A stretch of 57,628 bases of DNA, taken from UMGS1696 sp964430105. GTDB taxonomy: Bacteria > Bacillota > Clostridia > Oscillospirales > CAG-272. Both the position numbers and the translations under genes were made by a program. Under the pieces are notes generated by a model, which did no database searches, was not told the origin of the DNA, and saw only the letters and a list, made by a program, of their open reading frames with translations. The DNA lies in assembly GCA_964430105.1 (NCBI GenBank), contig CAYSEF010000008.1, forward strand, positions 1 to 57,628. Direction: 5' to 3'. Shown piece after piece: positions 8,046 to 16,075 of the stretch; the first letter of the stretch is position 1, and each line of letters begins with the position of its first letter.

Positions 8046-8903
8046 ATGAAAACCTGCGTTACATCTTACAGCTTTGGCAATTATGTGTCTGAGGAACGCC
8101 TTGGCTATTTAGGAATAATAGATAAAGCTAAGGATATGGGATTCGATGGTATAGAGTTCATCGACGGAAAGTTTATTTATGAACCGAATTTTGCAGAGAA
8201 AGTAAATGAGCGTTGTGCTGAGCTTGATATTGATCTTGTTTGTCTTGCAGCAGGAGCTGATTTTTTGAACGGATCAGGCGGTAATTTGAAAGACGAAATA
8301 GCTCGTCTTTGTGGTGTAGTTGATATCGCCTCTAAAATGGGCGTTAAAATGATGCGTCACGATACTTCACAGGGATTCGGCGGTTCTGTAAAGCATTCTC
8401 GTGGCTTTGATGATGCACTTCCGCGTCTTATTGAAGGCTGTAGTGAGGTAACTAAGTACGCAGAGCAAAAAGGCATTAAAACTATGACAGAGAATCACGG
8501 ATATTTTTCGCAGGATGCTGATCGTGTAGAAAAGCTGATAAATTCCGTGGCTAATGACAATTTTGGTGCACTTGTTGATATTGGCAATTTTATGTGTGCA
8601 GATGAAGATCCTGTTTTATCGGTTTCTATTATGGCACCATATGCTTTTCATGTTCATGCAAAGGATTTTCATTTTAAATCAGGCATGGATATCGATCCGG
8701 GCAGAGGATGGTTCAGAACACGTGCAGGCAACTATTTGCGTGGTGCAATAATAGGTCATGGTGATGCAAAGGTTTATCAAAGTATACAAACTTTGAAACG
8801 ATGCGGATATGACGGATATATAACTGTAGAGTTTGAAGGAATGGAAGATAATCTGACAGGTATTTCTACAGGACTCGAAAATCTAAAACGTTTTATCGGA
8901 TAA
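8046..8903 (+). CDS. Sugar phosphate isomerase/epimerase family (AP endonuclease 2-like TIM barrel)
   Basis: A 285-residue TIM-barrel protein of the xylose-isomerase-like superfamily. Metal-ligand positions at strand ends are recognisable: MTENHG (Glu), LVDIGN (Asp), HVHAKD (His) and TVEFEG (Glu). Such enzymes isomerise or epimerise sugars, inositol derivatives or hydroxypyruvate; the substrate cannot be assigned here. The ATG at 8046 follows AAAGGAG; an earlier in-frame start has no ribosome site. First gene of a tightly packed series (5-nt and 11-nt gaps) with a membrane-anchored protein and a GNAT enzyme. A second, unrelated-looking family member lies at 26977-27837. Confidence 0.85.
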   Translation: MKTCVTSYSFGNYVSEERLGYLGIIDKAKDMGFDGIEFIDGKFIYEPNFAEKVNERCAELDIDLVCLAAGADFLNGSGGNLKDEIARLCGVVDIASKMGVKMMRHDTSQGFGGSVKHSRGFDDALPRLIEGCSEVTKYAEQKGIKTMTENHGYFSQDADRVEKLINSVANDNFGALVDIGNFMCADEDPVLSVSIMAPYAFHVHAKDFHFKSGMDIDPGRGWFRTRAGNYLRGAIIGHGDAKVYQSIQTLKRCGYDGYITVEFEGMEDNLTGISTGLENLKRFIG

Positions 8904-8908
8904 TTAAA

Positions 8909-9568
8909 ATGAATACAAAAGAACAAATAATCCTTGATAAGAAAAACAAAAAGAAGAAAATGCTGATTTCAATAATAATCATATCGATTCTTGCGGTTGT
9001 CAGCTATGTTCTTCTTGAAAATCCGGAAATATTTGAAAAAGAGCAAGAAAAAATTTCCGTAACGTCGATGTATTCCGATAAGCTTTATAGCTATAACTTC
9101 TATGAAGCAGATTATGACAGAGATGTGACAGCAGATGAATGGTATATGCAACTTGACAGAAATATGCATTATAAGGTAGGGAACCTTTCTATTATGCTGT
9201 TGCCGGAAGATATAGAAACTCGAAATGATGCTGTAAAATTTTTTGATAAGTATTTCAAAACTATAGTTGCAGGCGATGTTGAAACCTACAATACATACTT
9301 CACAGATGAGTACTATAAAATATATGCACCGTATGAACTCTTTTCTCCACAGATGATATACAATATTGAAATAGAACAGCTCAGTGAGACTTCAAATCCG
9401 GACGGAACAACGAACTGGACGTTCAATGTAACGTACATGATACACAAAAATGATGGAACATTCCGAAACGATCTCGATAGCGATTCTTCAAAAACCTTGT
9501 ATTATGAGCTTATCGAGGATGCAAAAGGTGATGTAAAAATCAATTACATTACCTATTACAAAAGATAA
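8909..9568 (+). CDS. Membrane-anchored hypothetical protein
   Basis: A 219-residue protein that I do not recognise. A very basic start (KKNKKKKM) precedes a single hydrophobic helix at about residues 18-36, followed by an acidic, Tyr-rich extracellular domain, giving an N-in anchored topology. The middle part (RNDAVKFFDKYFKTIVAGDVETYNTYF, split here as motif around residues 107-134) has the pattern of NTF2-like or small Clostridial surface domains, without a definite match. It begins 5 nt after the upstream stop with no clear ribosome site, so translation is probably coupled. Confidence 0.75.
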   Translation: MNTKEQIILDKKNKKKKMLISIIIISILAVVSYVLLENPEIFEKEQEKISVTSMYSDKLYSYNFYEADYDRDVTADEWYMQLDRNMHYKVGNLSIMLLPEDIETRNDAVKFFDKYFKTIVAGDVETYNTYFTDEYYKIYAPYELFSPQMIYNIEIEQLSETSNPDGTTNWTFNVTYMIHKNDGTFRNDLDSDSSKTLYYELIEDAKGDVKINYITYYKR

Positions 9569-9579
9569 ACGGAGAAGAC

Positions 9580-10089
9580 ATGATAAGAAAATCTAATAAA
9601 GATGATCTTCCTATGCTTATGCCTATATTTGATGAAGCACGTGGAACTATAGCAAAGCTAGGAATAAATCAATGGCAGGATGGTTATCCGCATGAAAAGG
9701 TTATTACCGATGACATTAAGAATGAACGCTCTTATCTAGTTGAAATTGATGACACAGTGTGCGGTACATTTGCTCTGTTTGATAACGGTGAACCAACGTA
9801 TGATAGGATTTACAATGGCTCATGGCTAACAGGTAACAGCAAAGATGGATATACTGCCATTCATAGAGTGGCTATATCAGTATCAAAACGCGGAACAGGG
9901 ATTTCAACAGCTATTATCGCGTATGCCGAAGAACACGCAAAAAAACTTGGTAAGAAATCTATTAGGATTGATACACATGAGGGTAATATTGTAATGCGTA
10001 AAATGCTGGAAAAGCATGGTTTGACATATTGTGGTGTGATTTATCTTGAAAATGGTGACCCGAGAGTAGCATATGAGAAAAAAATCTGA
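9580..10089 (+). CDS. GNAT family N-acetyltransferase
   Basis: A 169-residue acetyltransferase. The acetyl-CoA binding motif A is seen as HRVAISVSKRGTGISTAII (R/Q-x-x-G-x-G/A form RGTGIS), followed by the motif B region IRIDTHEGNIVMRKMLEKHG typical of the family. The N-terminal opening IRKSNKDDLPML is also standard. The acceptor substrate is unknown. GGAG lies 7 nt before the ATG; it sits between the membrane-anchored protein and pyrR in one operon. Confidence 0.88.
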   Translation: MIRKSNKDDLPMLMPIFDEARGTIAKLGINQWQDGYPHEKVITDDIKNERSYLVEIDDTVCGTFALFDNGEPTYDRIYNGSWLTGNSKDGYTAIHRVAISVSKRGTGISTAIIAYAEEHAKKLGKKSIRIDTHEGNIVMRKMLEKHGLTYCGVIYLENGDPRVAYEKKI

Positions 10090-10112
10090 CTAATTGGGAG
10101 CAAAAATATCAA

Positions 10113-10655
10113 ATGGATATAAAATCCGAACTTATGGATTCTGCGGCGGTCAGACGTTCGCTGATAAGAATGACTCATGAGATAATCGAAAAAAACAAAG
10201 GCACCGAGCATCTTTGTCTTGTTGGAATTAAAAGACGCGGGGTGTCTATTGCGAATATTTTAGCTGATTATCTCAAAAAATTTGACGGAGCTGATGTACC
10301 GATTGGAACCATAGATGTTACAATGTACCGTGACGACCGATCCGTTGATATATCTGATAACAAGACGGAAGAAAACGAAACACATTTACCATTTGATGTA
10401 ACAGGAAAAACCGTTATATTGGTTGATGATGTTATTTATACTGGTAGGACAGTTCGTGCTGCTATTGATGGGATTTTTTCATGTGGCAGACCATCGGCAA
10501 TTCAGCTTGCTGTATTGATTGACAGAGGCCACCGTGAACTTCCTATAAGACCGGATTTTGTAGGAAAAAACATTCCAACCTCAAATGATGAGATAGTAAC
10601 AGTTTTAATGGATGAATACGACGGAGAAACAGCTGTGCGTATTTGTAAAAAATAA
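10113..10655 (+). CDS. pyrR: PyrR: pyrimidine operon attenuator / uracil phosphoribosyltransferase
   Basis: A 180-residue member of the type I phosphoribosyltransferase fold. The PRPP-binding signature VILVDDVIYTGRTVRA is intact near residues 108-123, and VGIKRRGVSIANIL and DVTMYRDD match PyrR. In Firmicutes PyrR binds UMP-dependent sites in pyr mRNA leaders and also makes UMP from uracil and PRPP. No pyrimidine genes or PyrR binding hairpins are visible next to it, so it would act in trans. A GGGAG ribosome site precedes the ATG. It ends one base from the convergent ybaK. Confidence 0.93.
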   Translation: MDIKSELMDSAAVRRSLIRMTHEIIEKNKGTEHLCLVGIKRRGVSIANILADYLKKFDGADVPIGTIDVTMYRDDRSVDISDNKTEENETHLPFDVTGKTVILVDDVIYTGRTVRAAIDGIFSCGRPSAIQLAVLIDRGHRELPIRPDFVGKNIPTSNDEIVTVLMDEYDGETAVRICKK

Positions 10656-10656
10656 G

Positions 10657-11127
10657 TTATTTTACAAGGTCACTGTATTTTGCACCGACATATCCGGCAA
10701 GTTCATCAGGATTTACAAACATCTGTACTCCTCGCTGACCTGCACTGACGTAAATTTTATCAAACAGAACTGCGGTTTCATCTATATAAGTTGGAAATTT
10801 CTTTTTCATGCCAACCGGTGAGCATCCGCCACGAATATAGCCTGTAAGTGGAAGAAGCTCTTTTACGTGTATCATTTCGACACGCTTTACACCTGCGGCT
10901 ACTGCACATTTTTTCAGATCAAGCTCATATGCTACCGGAATACAGAAAACTTCATATCCGCCTTTGTCATCGCGACAGACAAGAGTTTTGAACATACAGT
11001 CTGGATCAATTCCAAGAATATCAGCAGTATGGGTTCCGGAAAGATCATTTTCATCAACTTCGTATTCAACTATCTCCAGTTCTATTTTTGCATTTTGGAG
11101 CAGGCGCATTGCATTTGTTTTTACCAT
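10657..11127 (-). CDS. ybaK: Cys-tRNA(Pro)/Cys-tRNA(Cys) deacylase YbaK-like
   Basis: A 156-residue trans-editing protein that hydrolyses Cys (or Ala) mischarged on tRNA(Pro). Family blocks are present: MFKTLVCRDD with the catalytic Lys, FCIPVAYELDLKKCA, GYIRGGCSPVGMKK with the conserved GGxSP-type loop, and VSAGQRGVQMFVNPDEL. The ATG at 11127 has GAGG six bases upstream; a GTG four codons earlier is inside that ribosome site. The gene converges on pyrR with one base between stops and no visible terminator. Confidence 0.92.
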   Translation of the reverse strand: MVKTNAMRLLQNAKIELEIVEYEVDENDLSGTHTADILGIDPDCMFKTLVCRDDKGGYEVFCIPVAYELDLKKCAVAAGVKRVEMIHVKELLPLTGYIRGGCSPVGMKKKFPTYIDETAVLFDKIYVSAGQRGVQMFVNPDELAGYVGAKYSDLVK

Positions 11128-11263
11128 ACAAAACCTCACAAAATCGATATGGTTTCATCTTACCACATTCTTGCGATGAAATCAATGGTAAGTGTATAGC
11201 GAATCTTACAAAATCTTATCAAAAATACAGTGTAATTTGACGAAATTCTGACTGAAATGACGA

Positions 11264-11293
11264 TTGTAAGTAGACATAAGTATATGCTATAAT
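11264..11293 (+). promoter_or_regulatory. Promoter of the PTS EIIC gene
   Basis: TTGTAA (11264-11269), 18-nt spacer, TATAAT (11288-11293). Good -10, modest -35. Confidence 0.6.
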
Positions 11294-11325
11294 CATGCTA
11301 ATCAAAACGATTGGAGATAATTATA

Positions 11326-12345
11326 GTGAAAACGATTAAAGCGTATCTGAAAAAGTATTTTATAGATGCAATGGGAGCTATGGCACAAGGCCTTTTTGCA
11401 TCTCTTTTGATTGGTACAATTTTCAATACAATTGGTCAGTACACAGGAATTCAGCTTTTTACTGAAATCAATAAATTCGCATCAGCTGCATCAGGTATGG
11501 CAATAGGTGTGGCAATAGCGTATGCTATGAAAGCCCATCCGCTTGTAATATACTCCTGCGCAACAGTAGGCTATGCCGGATATTCACTTGGGACAGTAAT
11601 AAACGAATCTACTGTTACAGCTGGGCCGGCCGGATCTTTCTTTGCAGTAATTGTCGCAGTTGAAATTGCTATGCTTGTCTCAAAGAAAACAAAAGTCGAT
11701 ATCCTTGTTACGCCATGTGTGACTATACTTGTAGGCGTTTTTGTTGCTAAACTTGTTAGTCCGGGTATTGCTTACGCAATGTATTACCTTGGTCAGTTTG
11801 TCAACACTGCTACATATTATCAACCTTTACTAATGGGAATAATAATTTCAGTAGTAGTTGGCATAGTATTAACACTTCCAATATCCAGTGCTGCACTTTG
11901 CGCAATGATATCTATCGGTGGAATTGCAGGTGGTGCTGCCGCTGTAGGATGCTGTTGTCAGATGGTAGGCTTTGCCGCATGTAGCTTCCGTGATAATAAA
12001 TGGGGTGGCGTGGTTTCTCAGGGCCTTGGCACATCAATGCTTCAGATGGGGAATATTTGCCGTCATCCTCAGATATGGCTTCCACCTACAATCGCATCTG
12101 CAATATGCGGACCGCTGTCAACTCTTGTCTTTAAGCTTGAATGTGTAGGTGTTTCTGCCGGTATGGGTACTTGTGGTTTGGTCGGTCCAATCGGAATAAT
12201 TTCCGCTTCTGGTTCGTCTGCAATGGTTTGGCTTGGTATTCTTTTGCTGTGCATAGTACTTCCTGCTGTGCTTTCGGTGCTTGTTGCAGAAATTATGCGT
12301 AAGTTTGGTTGGATAAAAGACGGATACATGAAACTTGAATCGTGA
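11326..12345 (+). CDS. Orphan PTS-type sugar transporter subunit IIC
   Basis: A 339-residue protein with roughly nine or ten hydrophobic segments, of the stand-alone EIIC group (EIIC_2-like: AMGAMAQGLFASLLIGTIFN, then long Gly/Ala-rich segments, GNICRHPQIWLPPTIAS and GTCGLVGPIG). It should be an integral membrane transport protein. The start is GTG at 11326, with GGAG nine bases upstream; the TTG at 11311 is within that site. No IIA, IIB, regulator or sugar enzyme gene lies nearby, so phosphoryl-transfer partners would have to be encoded elsewhere, or it works without them. Substrate unknown. Confidence 0.88.
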   Translation: MKTIKAYLKKYFIDAMGAMAQGLFASLLIGTIFNTIGQYTGIQLFTEINKFASAASGMAIGVAIAYAMKAHPLVIYSCATVGYAGYSLGTVINESTVTAGPAGSFFAVIVAVEIAMLVSKKTKVDILVTPCVTILVGVFVAKLVSPGIAYAMYYLGQFVNTATYYQPLLMGIIISVVVGIVLTLPISSAALCAMISIGGIAGGAAAVGCCCQMVGFAACSFRDNKWGGVVSQGLGTSMLQMGNICRHPQIWLPPTIASAICGPLSTLVFKLECVGVSAGMGTCGLVGPIGIISASGSSAMVWLGILLLCIVLPAVLSVLVAEIMRKFGWIKDGYMKLES

Positions 12346-12466
12346 TATAATAATCAAAATTAAAAAAATATCTCAATATTTGTTTTAATCTCTCGTTACA
12401 TGGATTTTCATGGTAGATACCAATAGATTATCGGCGTTTTAAGAAAATAGTTGAATAATCCTTTTT

Positions 12467-12500
12467 AGAAGTGTGTTTCTTAATGAAATACACTTCTTTT
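12467..12500 (+). terminator. Terminator after the EIIC gene
   Basis: Hairpin AGAAGTG.TTTC / GAAA.CACTTCT (12467-12497) followed by TTTT, about 120 nt past the stop codon. Confidence 0.7.
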
Positions 12501-12511
12501 AGTTAAAACTA

Positions 12512-12540
12512 TTGAAATAAGCGTAAAAATATGGTATTAT
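12512..12540 (+). promoter_or_regulatory. Promoter of smpB
   Basis: TTGAAA (12512-12517), 17-nt spacer, TATTAT (12535-12540). Confidence 0.75.
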
Positions 12541-12573
12541 ATCCATATACCGAACAACTTAAGGAGAAACATA

Positions 12574-13059
12574 ATGCCTCAGCAAAAAACAGGAAAGAAG
12601 ATTATTGCCGTAAATCGTAAAGCACGTCACGATTATTTTGTGGAAGACACATATGAAGCCGGAATTGCACTTTACGGTACGGAGGTAAAAAGCATACGTC
12701 TAGGACAGGTGAATCTTAAGGATTCATTTTGCAAAGTTATCAATGGCGAGCTTTTCGCACTCGGAGTTCATGTTTCACCTTACGAGAAAGGGAATATCTT
12801 CAATCGTGATTCTATGCGTGATAAAAAACTACTCATGCATAAGAAGGAAATCTTAAAGCTTCAGCAATATGTTACACGCGACAGCTATACGCTGATACCA
12901 CTTTCACTATATTTTGCAGGTTCAAACGTAAAGATGGAGATAGGTCTTTGCAAGGGTAAAAAACTTTGGGATAAACGTGAATCAGCTGCTAAAGCAGATG
13001 CAAGCCGTGAAATTGACAGAATTTCAAAATCAAAGAGTCGCAACAGGTATGACGACTAA
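12574..13059 (+). CDS. smpB: SsrA-binding protein SmpB
   Basis: A 161-residue tmRNA-binding protein required for trans-translation. The beta-barrel signature KARHDYFVEDTYEAGIALYG with the following TEVKSIR is a clear family hallmark, and the basic C-terminal tail (KSKSRNRYDD) that probes the empty mRNA channel is present. AAGGAG precedes the ATG. It lies directly upstream of its RNA partner, the usual Firmicutes arrangement. Confidence 0.97.
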   Translation: MPQQKTGKKIIAVNRKARHDYFVEDTYEAGIALYGTEVKSIRLGQVNLKDSFCKVINGELFALGVHVSPYEKGNIFNRDSMRDKKLLMHKKEILKLQQYVTRDSYTLIPLSLYFAGSNVKMEIGLCKGKKLWDKRESAAKADASREIDRISKSKSRNRYDD

Positions 13060-13109
13060 GAGTGAAAACCAACAAATTATAAAATAATCCAAAATTCACA
13101 GTTTGTTTA

Positions 13110-13138
13110 TTGTATTTTAATAGTAAACAGCGTATAAT
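13110..13138 (+). promoter_or_regulatory. Promoter of tmRNA
   Basis: TTGTAT (13110-13115), 17-nt spacer, TATAAT (13133-13138). The start near 13145 would leave a 5' leader of about 35 nt for RNase P removal. Confidence 0.65.
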
Positions 13139-13179
13139 TTATCTATTGTATTCAAATGGTATTTTATATACCATCCCAT

Positions 13180-13553
13180 GGGGACGTAAAGGTTTCGACG
13201 GGGATTTTGAAGTACGATAAGCGGGTAGAGATGGGGAATCTCTTTAATAATCCTCATTTTAAATTAAACGCTAACGAAAACGTAGCACTCGCTGCCTAAG
13301 GGCGGCTGTCCGTTCGGAGAATGCCACGACTCCGAAATGTCCCAACTGGGAGTGCGTCCAATTTGACCACGGCATAACATGAGTGGCGAACGTGAACAGG
13401 GAGTTGCTTTTGTACCTGTCATGCAATAAAAAGATACCGATTTGTGAAGCCTGACTGACGGCGTCACGGGCGGGAAATTTAATAGACAGTCTGCACCCGG
13501 AGAAAGTTGTGTGGATAGGTTTTCGGACGCGAGTTCGACTCTCGCCGTCTCCA
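13180..13553 (+). ncRNA. ssrA: Transfer-messenger RNA (tmRNA)
   Basis: The 5' end GGGGACGTAAAGGTTTCGACG and the 3' end GGTTTTCGGACGCGAGTTCGACTCTCGCCGTCTCCA are the paired tRNA-like halves (GGGGACG with CGTCTCC, T-arm loop TTCGACT), quoted here as the ends near 13180 and 13520-13553 (GAGTTCGACTCTCGCC is the T arm). The CCA end is not encoded. The resume frame lies in the 5' third, followed by pseudoknot-forming sequence. It rescues ribosomes stalled on broken mRNA with SmpB, encoded just upstream. Confidence 0.97.
13270..13299 (+). other. tmRNA proteolysis tag reading frame
   Basis: Within tmRNA, the codons GCT AAC GAA AAC GTA GCA CTC GCT GCC TAA encode ANENVALAA and a stop, so the added tag would be Ala + ANENVALAA, or ANENVALAA if GCT counts as the first non-encoded-adjacent residue. 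The ALAA end is the standard ClpXP degron. Confidence 0.88.
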
Positions 13554-13611
13554 GATTAACACGCACATACGAACCCCAAATCAGATGGTTCGCTCATGTG
13601 TTCCATTTTTT

Positions 13612-13645
13612 AGAGTAGCTAATGATAGTGGCTACTCTTTTCTTT
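13612..13645 (+). terminator. Terminator of tmRNA
   Basis: 8-bp stem AGAGTAGC/GCTACTCT (13612-13619 with 13631-13638) followed by TTTTCTTTTT. A second hairpin lies just before it (13564-13600: CACAT.CGAACC with GGTTCG..ATGTG) in the RNA trailer. Confidence 0.88.
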
Positions 13646-13660
13646 TTATCATATTTATAT

Positions 13661-13689
13661 TTGACAATCTGTTATCAGTATGCTATAAT
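13661..13689 (+). promoter_or_regulatory. Consensus promoter of the AIM24-family gene
   Basis: TTGACA (13661-13666), 17-nt spacer, TATAAT (13684-13689): perfect sigma-A consensus. Confidence 0.88.
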
Positions 13690-13726
13690 GATTTCATAAT
13701 CCATAAATTGAGAAAGGACTTTTGCA

Positions 13727-14497
13727 ATGTTCGCGATTAAAAATTTTTTCGATAACGATGACGTTAAAACTATAGCAAGTCTTGGTGCTTTTTCCGTTAT
13801 TGAATACCAGCGTGATTTAAGTGTAACACCTACTAATGCTCAGCTTGCCTATTTTTGCAACAAAATGAATGTTCGCAAGCGTCAAGTTGTATGTGATCTT
13901 CGTAAAGGAAATGTTACTTGCCAGGCAGGGGCTATGCAATGGACTGTAGGAAATGTAAATGCTACTACCGGCATCAAAGGCGTAGGTGATTTGTTTACAA
14001 AAACACTTAGAGGCTCTGTAACCGGCGAATCCGCTATCAAGCCTGAATATACAGGTGATGGTACTTTGGTTCTTGAACCAACCTACAAGCATATTATCCT
14101 GCTTGATGTATCTGAATGGAATGGTTCAATAGTCCTTGACGATGGTTTGTTCCTTGCGTGCGAATCGACACTTAAACATAAGACAGTAATGCGTTCCAAT
14201 ATTTCATCAGCTGTCGCAGGTGGCGAAGGTCTTTTCAATCTTGGTATTACAGGGAATGGAATCTTGTGTCTTGAATCTTACTGTCCTAAAGAAGAACTGA
14301 TTGAAATATATTTAAAAGATGATGTAGTTAAAATTGATGGCAATATGGCTATTGCATGGAGCGGAAGCCTTGATTTTACTGTGGAACGCTCAGGTAAGTC
14401 TTTGATTGGTTCAGCAGCATCGGGTGAAGGACTTGTAAATGTATATCGTGGCACTGGTAAAGTTCTTCTTGCACCTGTCAGAGATGGTTTAGCTTAA
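13727..14497 (+). CDS. AIM24 family protein
   Basis: A 256-residue beta-rich protein of the AIM24/TIGR00266-like family, widespread in bacteria and found in mitochondria; no enzymatic role is established for bacterial members. Recognisable features are the Gly-rich beta repeats, GAMQWTVGNVNATTG, GDGTLVLEPTYKHIILLD, the GLFLACESTLKHK segment and the GEGLFNLGITGNGILCLES region. No signal peptide or membrane segment. AAAGGA lies 9 nt before the ATG. A TIGR04076-like gene follows after 24 nt and shares its terminator. Confidence 0.87.
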   Translation: MFAIKNFFDNDDVKTIASLGAFSVIEYQRDLSVTPTNAQLAYFCNKMNVRKRQVVCDLRKGNVTCQAGAMQWTVGNVNATTGIKGVGDLFTKTLRGSVTGESAIKPEYTGDGTLVLEPTYKHIILLDVSEWNGSIVLDDGLFLACESTLKHKTVMRSNISSAVAGGEGLFNLGITGNGILCLESYCPKEELIEIYLKDDVVKIDGNMAIAWSGSLDFTVERSGKSLIGSAASGEGLVNVYRGTGKVLLAPVRDGLA

Positions 14498-14521
14498 TAG
14501 AATAATGGTGAGGTGAGTTTT

Positions 14522-14833
14522 ATGAAAAAAGTTAAAATTACAGTACTTGAAAGAACATACAACAAAGAATTAGCAGAAAAATACGGTGTAAAAAATCTTC
14601 CACTATGTCCTATAAATCAAGAAGGACGTGTATTTATATATGAAGGTGGTAAGCCTGAGGGTTTATGTGATGAAGCATGGACTTGCTTTGAGAAATATGT
14701 TTTTGCTCTTTCACATGAAGTAAAAGAATTTTGGAATGATTGGATACCAAGTGCAAATTATACTATAAACAGCTGTAATGATGGCTTGCGTCCGGTTATT
14801 TTTAAACTTGAAAAGATGGACGAAGATATATAA
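14522..14833 (+). CDS. TIGR04076 family small protein
   Basis: A 103-residue protein with the pattern of the uncharacterised TIGR04076 family: VKITVLERTYNKELAEKY near the start, conserved Cys in CPINQEGR, DEAWTCFEKYVFAL in the centre and a terminal DGLRPVIFKLEKM. These proteins are widespread in anaerobes; function is not known. The ATG at 14522 is preferred because AGGTGAG lies just upstream; a GTG three codons earlier falls inside it. Second gene of the AIM24 transcript. Confidence 0.8.
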   Translation: MKKVKITVLERTYNKELAEKYGVKNLPLCPINQEGRVFIYEGGKPEGLCDEAWTCFEKYVFALSHEVKEFWNDWIPSANYTINSCNDGLRPVIFKLEKMDEDI

Positions 14834-14842
14834 AATAAACAA

Positions 14843-14882
14843 AAAAGGGCACGAATCAATGAAGATCCGTGTCCTTTTTTTA
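14843..14882 (+). terminator. Terminator after the TIGR04076 gene
   Basis: Stem AGGGCACG.ATC / GAT.CGTGTCCT (14846-14875) followed by seven Ts, preceded by an A-tract so it can also end the convergent GH76 transcript. Confidence 0.9.
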
Positions 14883-14889
14883 TACATGA

Positions 14890-15882
14890 TTAAATCTCAA
14901 CAACCCAACCGCCAACAGCGTTTACAACAACAGAAACAGCTGCGGAAACAGCGAATACGTCGTAATCATCCTTTTCTTCGGTCATCATACCGAGCTGGGT
15001 GGACATAATGCCCTTTGAGTTACGATTTTCCCATGCGGAATCTGCATTAGCACGAAGCCAATCGAGATATTCGGTCTTGCCGGTAAGTTCAACATATCTA
15101 CGAACATAACGTGCAAGAATTCCCTTGAATCCGGGGAGGTCATTGCCGTTTTCTTCGTTGTTCATGATACCGCCATTGTACATTTCGTTCATTGTATAGG
15201 AAATAGCTTTTTCTGCATAGTTAAGATAAAGCTCATTTCCGGTCTTCTTGTAATATGCCATGCAAGAACCAATAAATGTACCCTGATTATAAGTGGAAGA
15301 CCAATTGCTCTTTCTTCCCTTGAGGTTATAAGAGTCATAAACCTTACCGGTGTCAGGCTCAAAGAGGTTCTTAACTACCCAGTCAAGGCAGTAGAAGAGT
15401 TTATCATAATATGTATCGTCACCGGTAGCCTTTGCAAGGTAGTCGGCAGCAACAGCAGCAGGGCAGTTTACACAAGTATTCTTGGTTTCATTTTCGATTC
15501 TCCAGAAGAGACCACCACCAAGATCATCACTTGCGGAACGAGCAAAGGTCTTTTCGTAGTTGAAAACTGCGATATCAAGATACTTCTTTTCGCCTGTGTA
15601 GAGGTATGCACGAGTAAATGCGATAACAAGCCACATAATATCATCGTTGAAGGGGTTCTTTTCCCAATCTTCACCGTAGGTACGGAGAACAAACTGGTAC
15701 ATTTCTTCGAACATTGTGAAGTATGACTTATCTCCGGTTACTTCGTAAATGTCATCAATGATTTCAAAGATTTCAGCAAAATCCCAGAAATCTGCTTTGC
15801 GATATTCGCCATTGTCATAATAGGCTGCTTTATGCTTTTCAACAGCTTCAACAGCACGTGAGATTCTTTCTTCTCTAGTCAT
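14890..15882 (-). CDS. Glycoside hydrolase family 76-like protein, cytoplasmic
   Basis: A 330-residue (alpha/alpha)-barrel protein. The GH76 catalytic pair is seen as NDDIMWLVIAFTRAY near residues 93-107 (adjacent Asp-Asp), followed by GGGLFWRI, CVNCPAAVAADYLAKATGD and STYNQGTFIGSCMAYYKKTG. GH76 enzymes cleave alpha-1,6-mannans or related glycans and are normally secreted; this one has no signal peptide, so it should act on imported oligosaccharides or internal polymer. Codon use is strongly biased toward C/G-ending codons like PFOR next door, suggesting heavy expression. GGAG precedes the ATG. Alternative: a related six-hairpin glycosidase group. Confidence 0.8.
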   Translation of the reverse strand: MTREERISRAVEAVEKHKAAYYDNGEYRKADFWDFAEIFEIIDDIYEVTGDKSYFTMFEEMYQFVLRTYGEDWEKNPFNDDIMWLVIAFTRAYLYTGEKKYLDIAVFNYEKTFARSASDDLGGGLFWRIENETKNTCVNCPAAVAADYLAKATGDDTYYDKLFYCLDWVVKNLFEPDTGKVYDSYNLKGRKSNWSSTYNQGTFIGSCMAYYKKTGNELYLNYAEKAISYTMNEMYNGGIMNNEENGNDLPGFKGILARYVRRYVELTGKTEYLDWLRANADSAWENRNSKGIMSTQLGMMTEEKDDYDVFAVSAAVSVVVNAVGGWVVEI

Positions 15883-16036
15883 AGTTATACTCCTTTTCGT
15901 ATTTTATGAAGACACTATAATTATATCATACTTAAATTCAAAAGTCCATACATATTTGATAATTTATTTAAAAATAATTGATTATTTTAATAATCATATG
16001 TGCAATTTTATGATTAAACGTAATTTATAAGCACAA

Positions 16037-16070
16037 AAAAGGGGATAGCCGAAAGCCATCCCCTTAATTT
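16037..16070 (-). terminator. Terminator after PFOR
   Basis: Minus-strand hairpin GGGGAT.GC (16063 down) with GC.ATCCCC (to 16041), one G-U pair, then six Ts. Confidence 0.88.
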
Positions 16071-16075
16071 TTATC

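Noticed and set aside
13264..13566. A 100-residue minus-strand frame over tmRNA
   Set aside because: It runs antisense across the tmRNA body and 3' end; the RNA explains the conservation.
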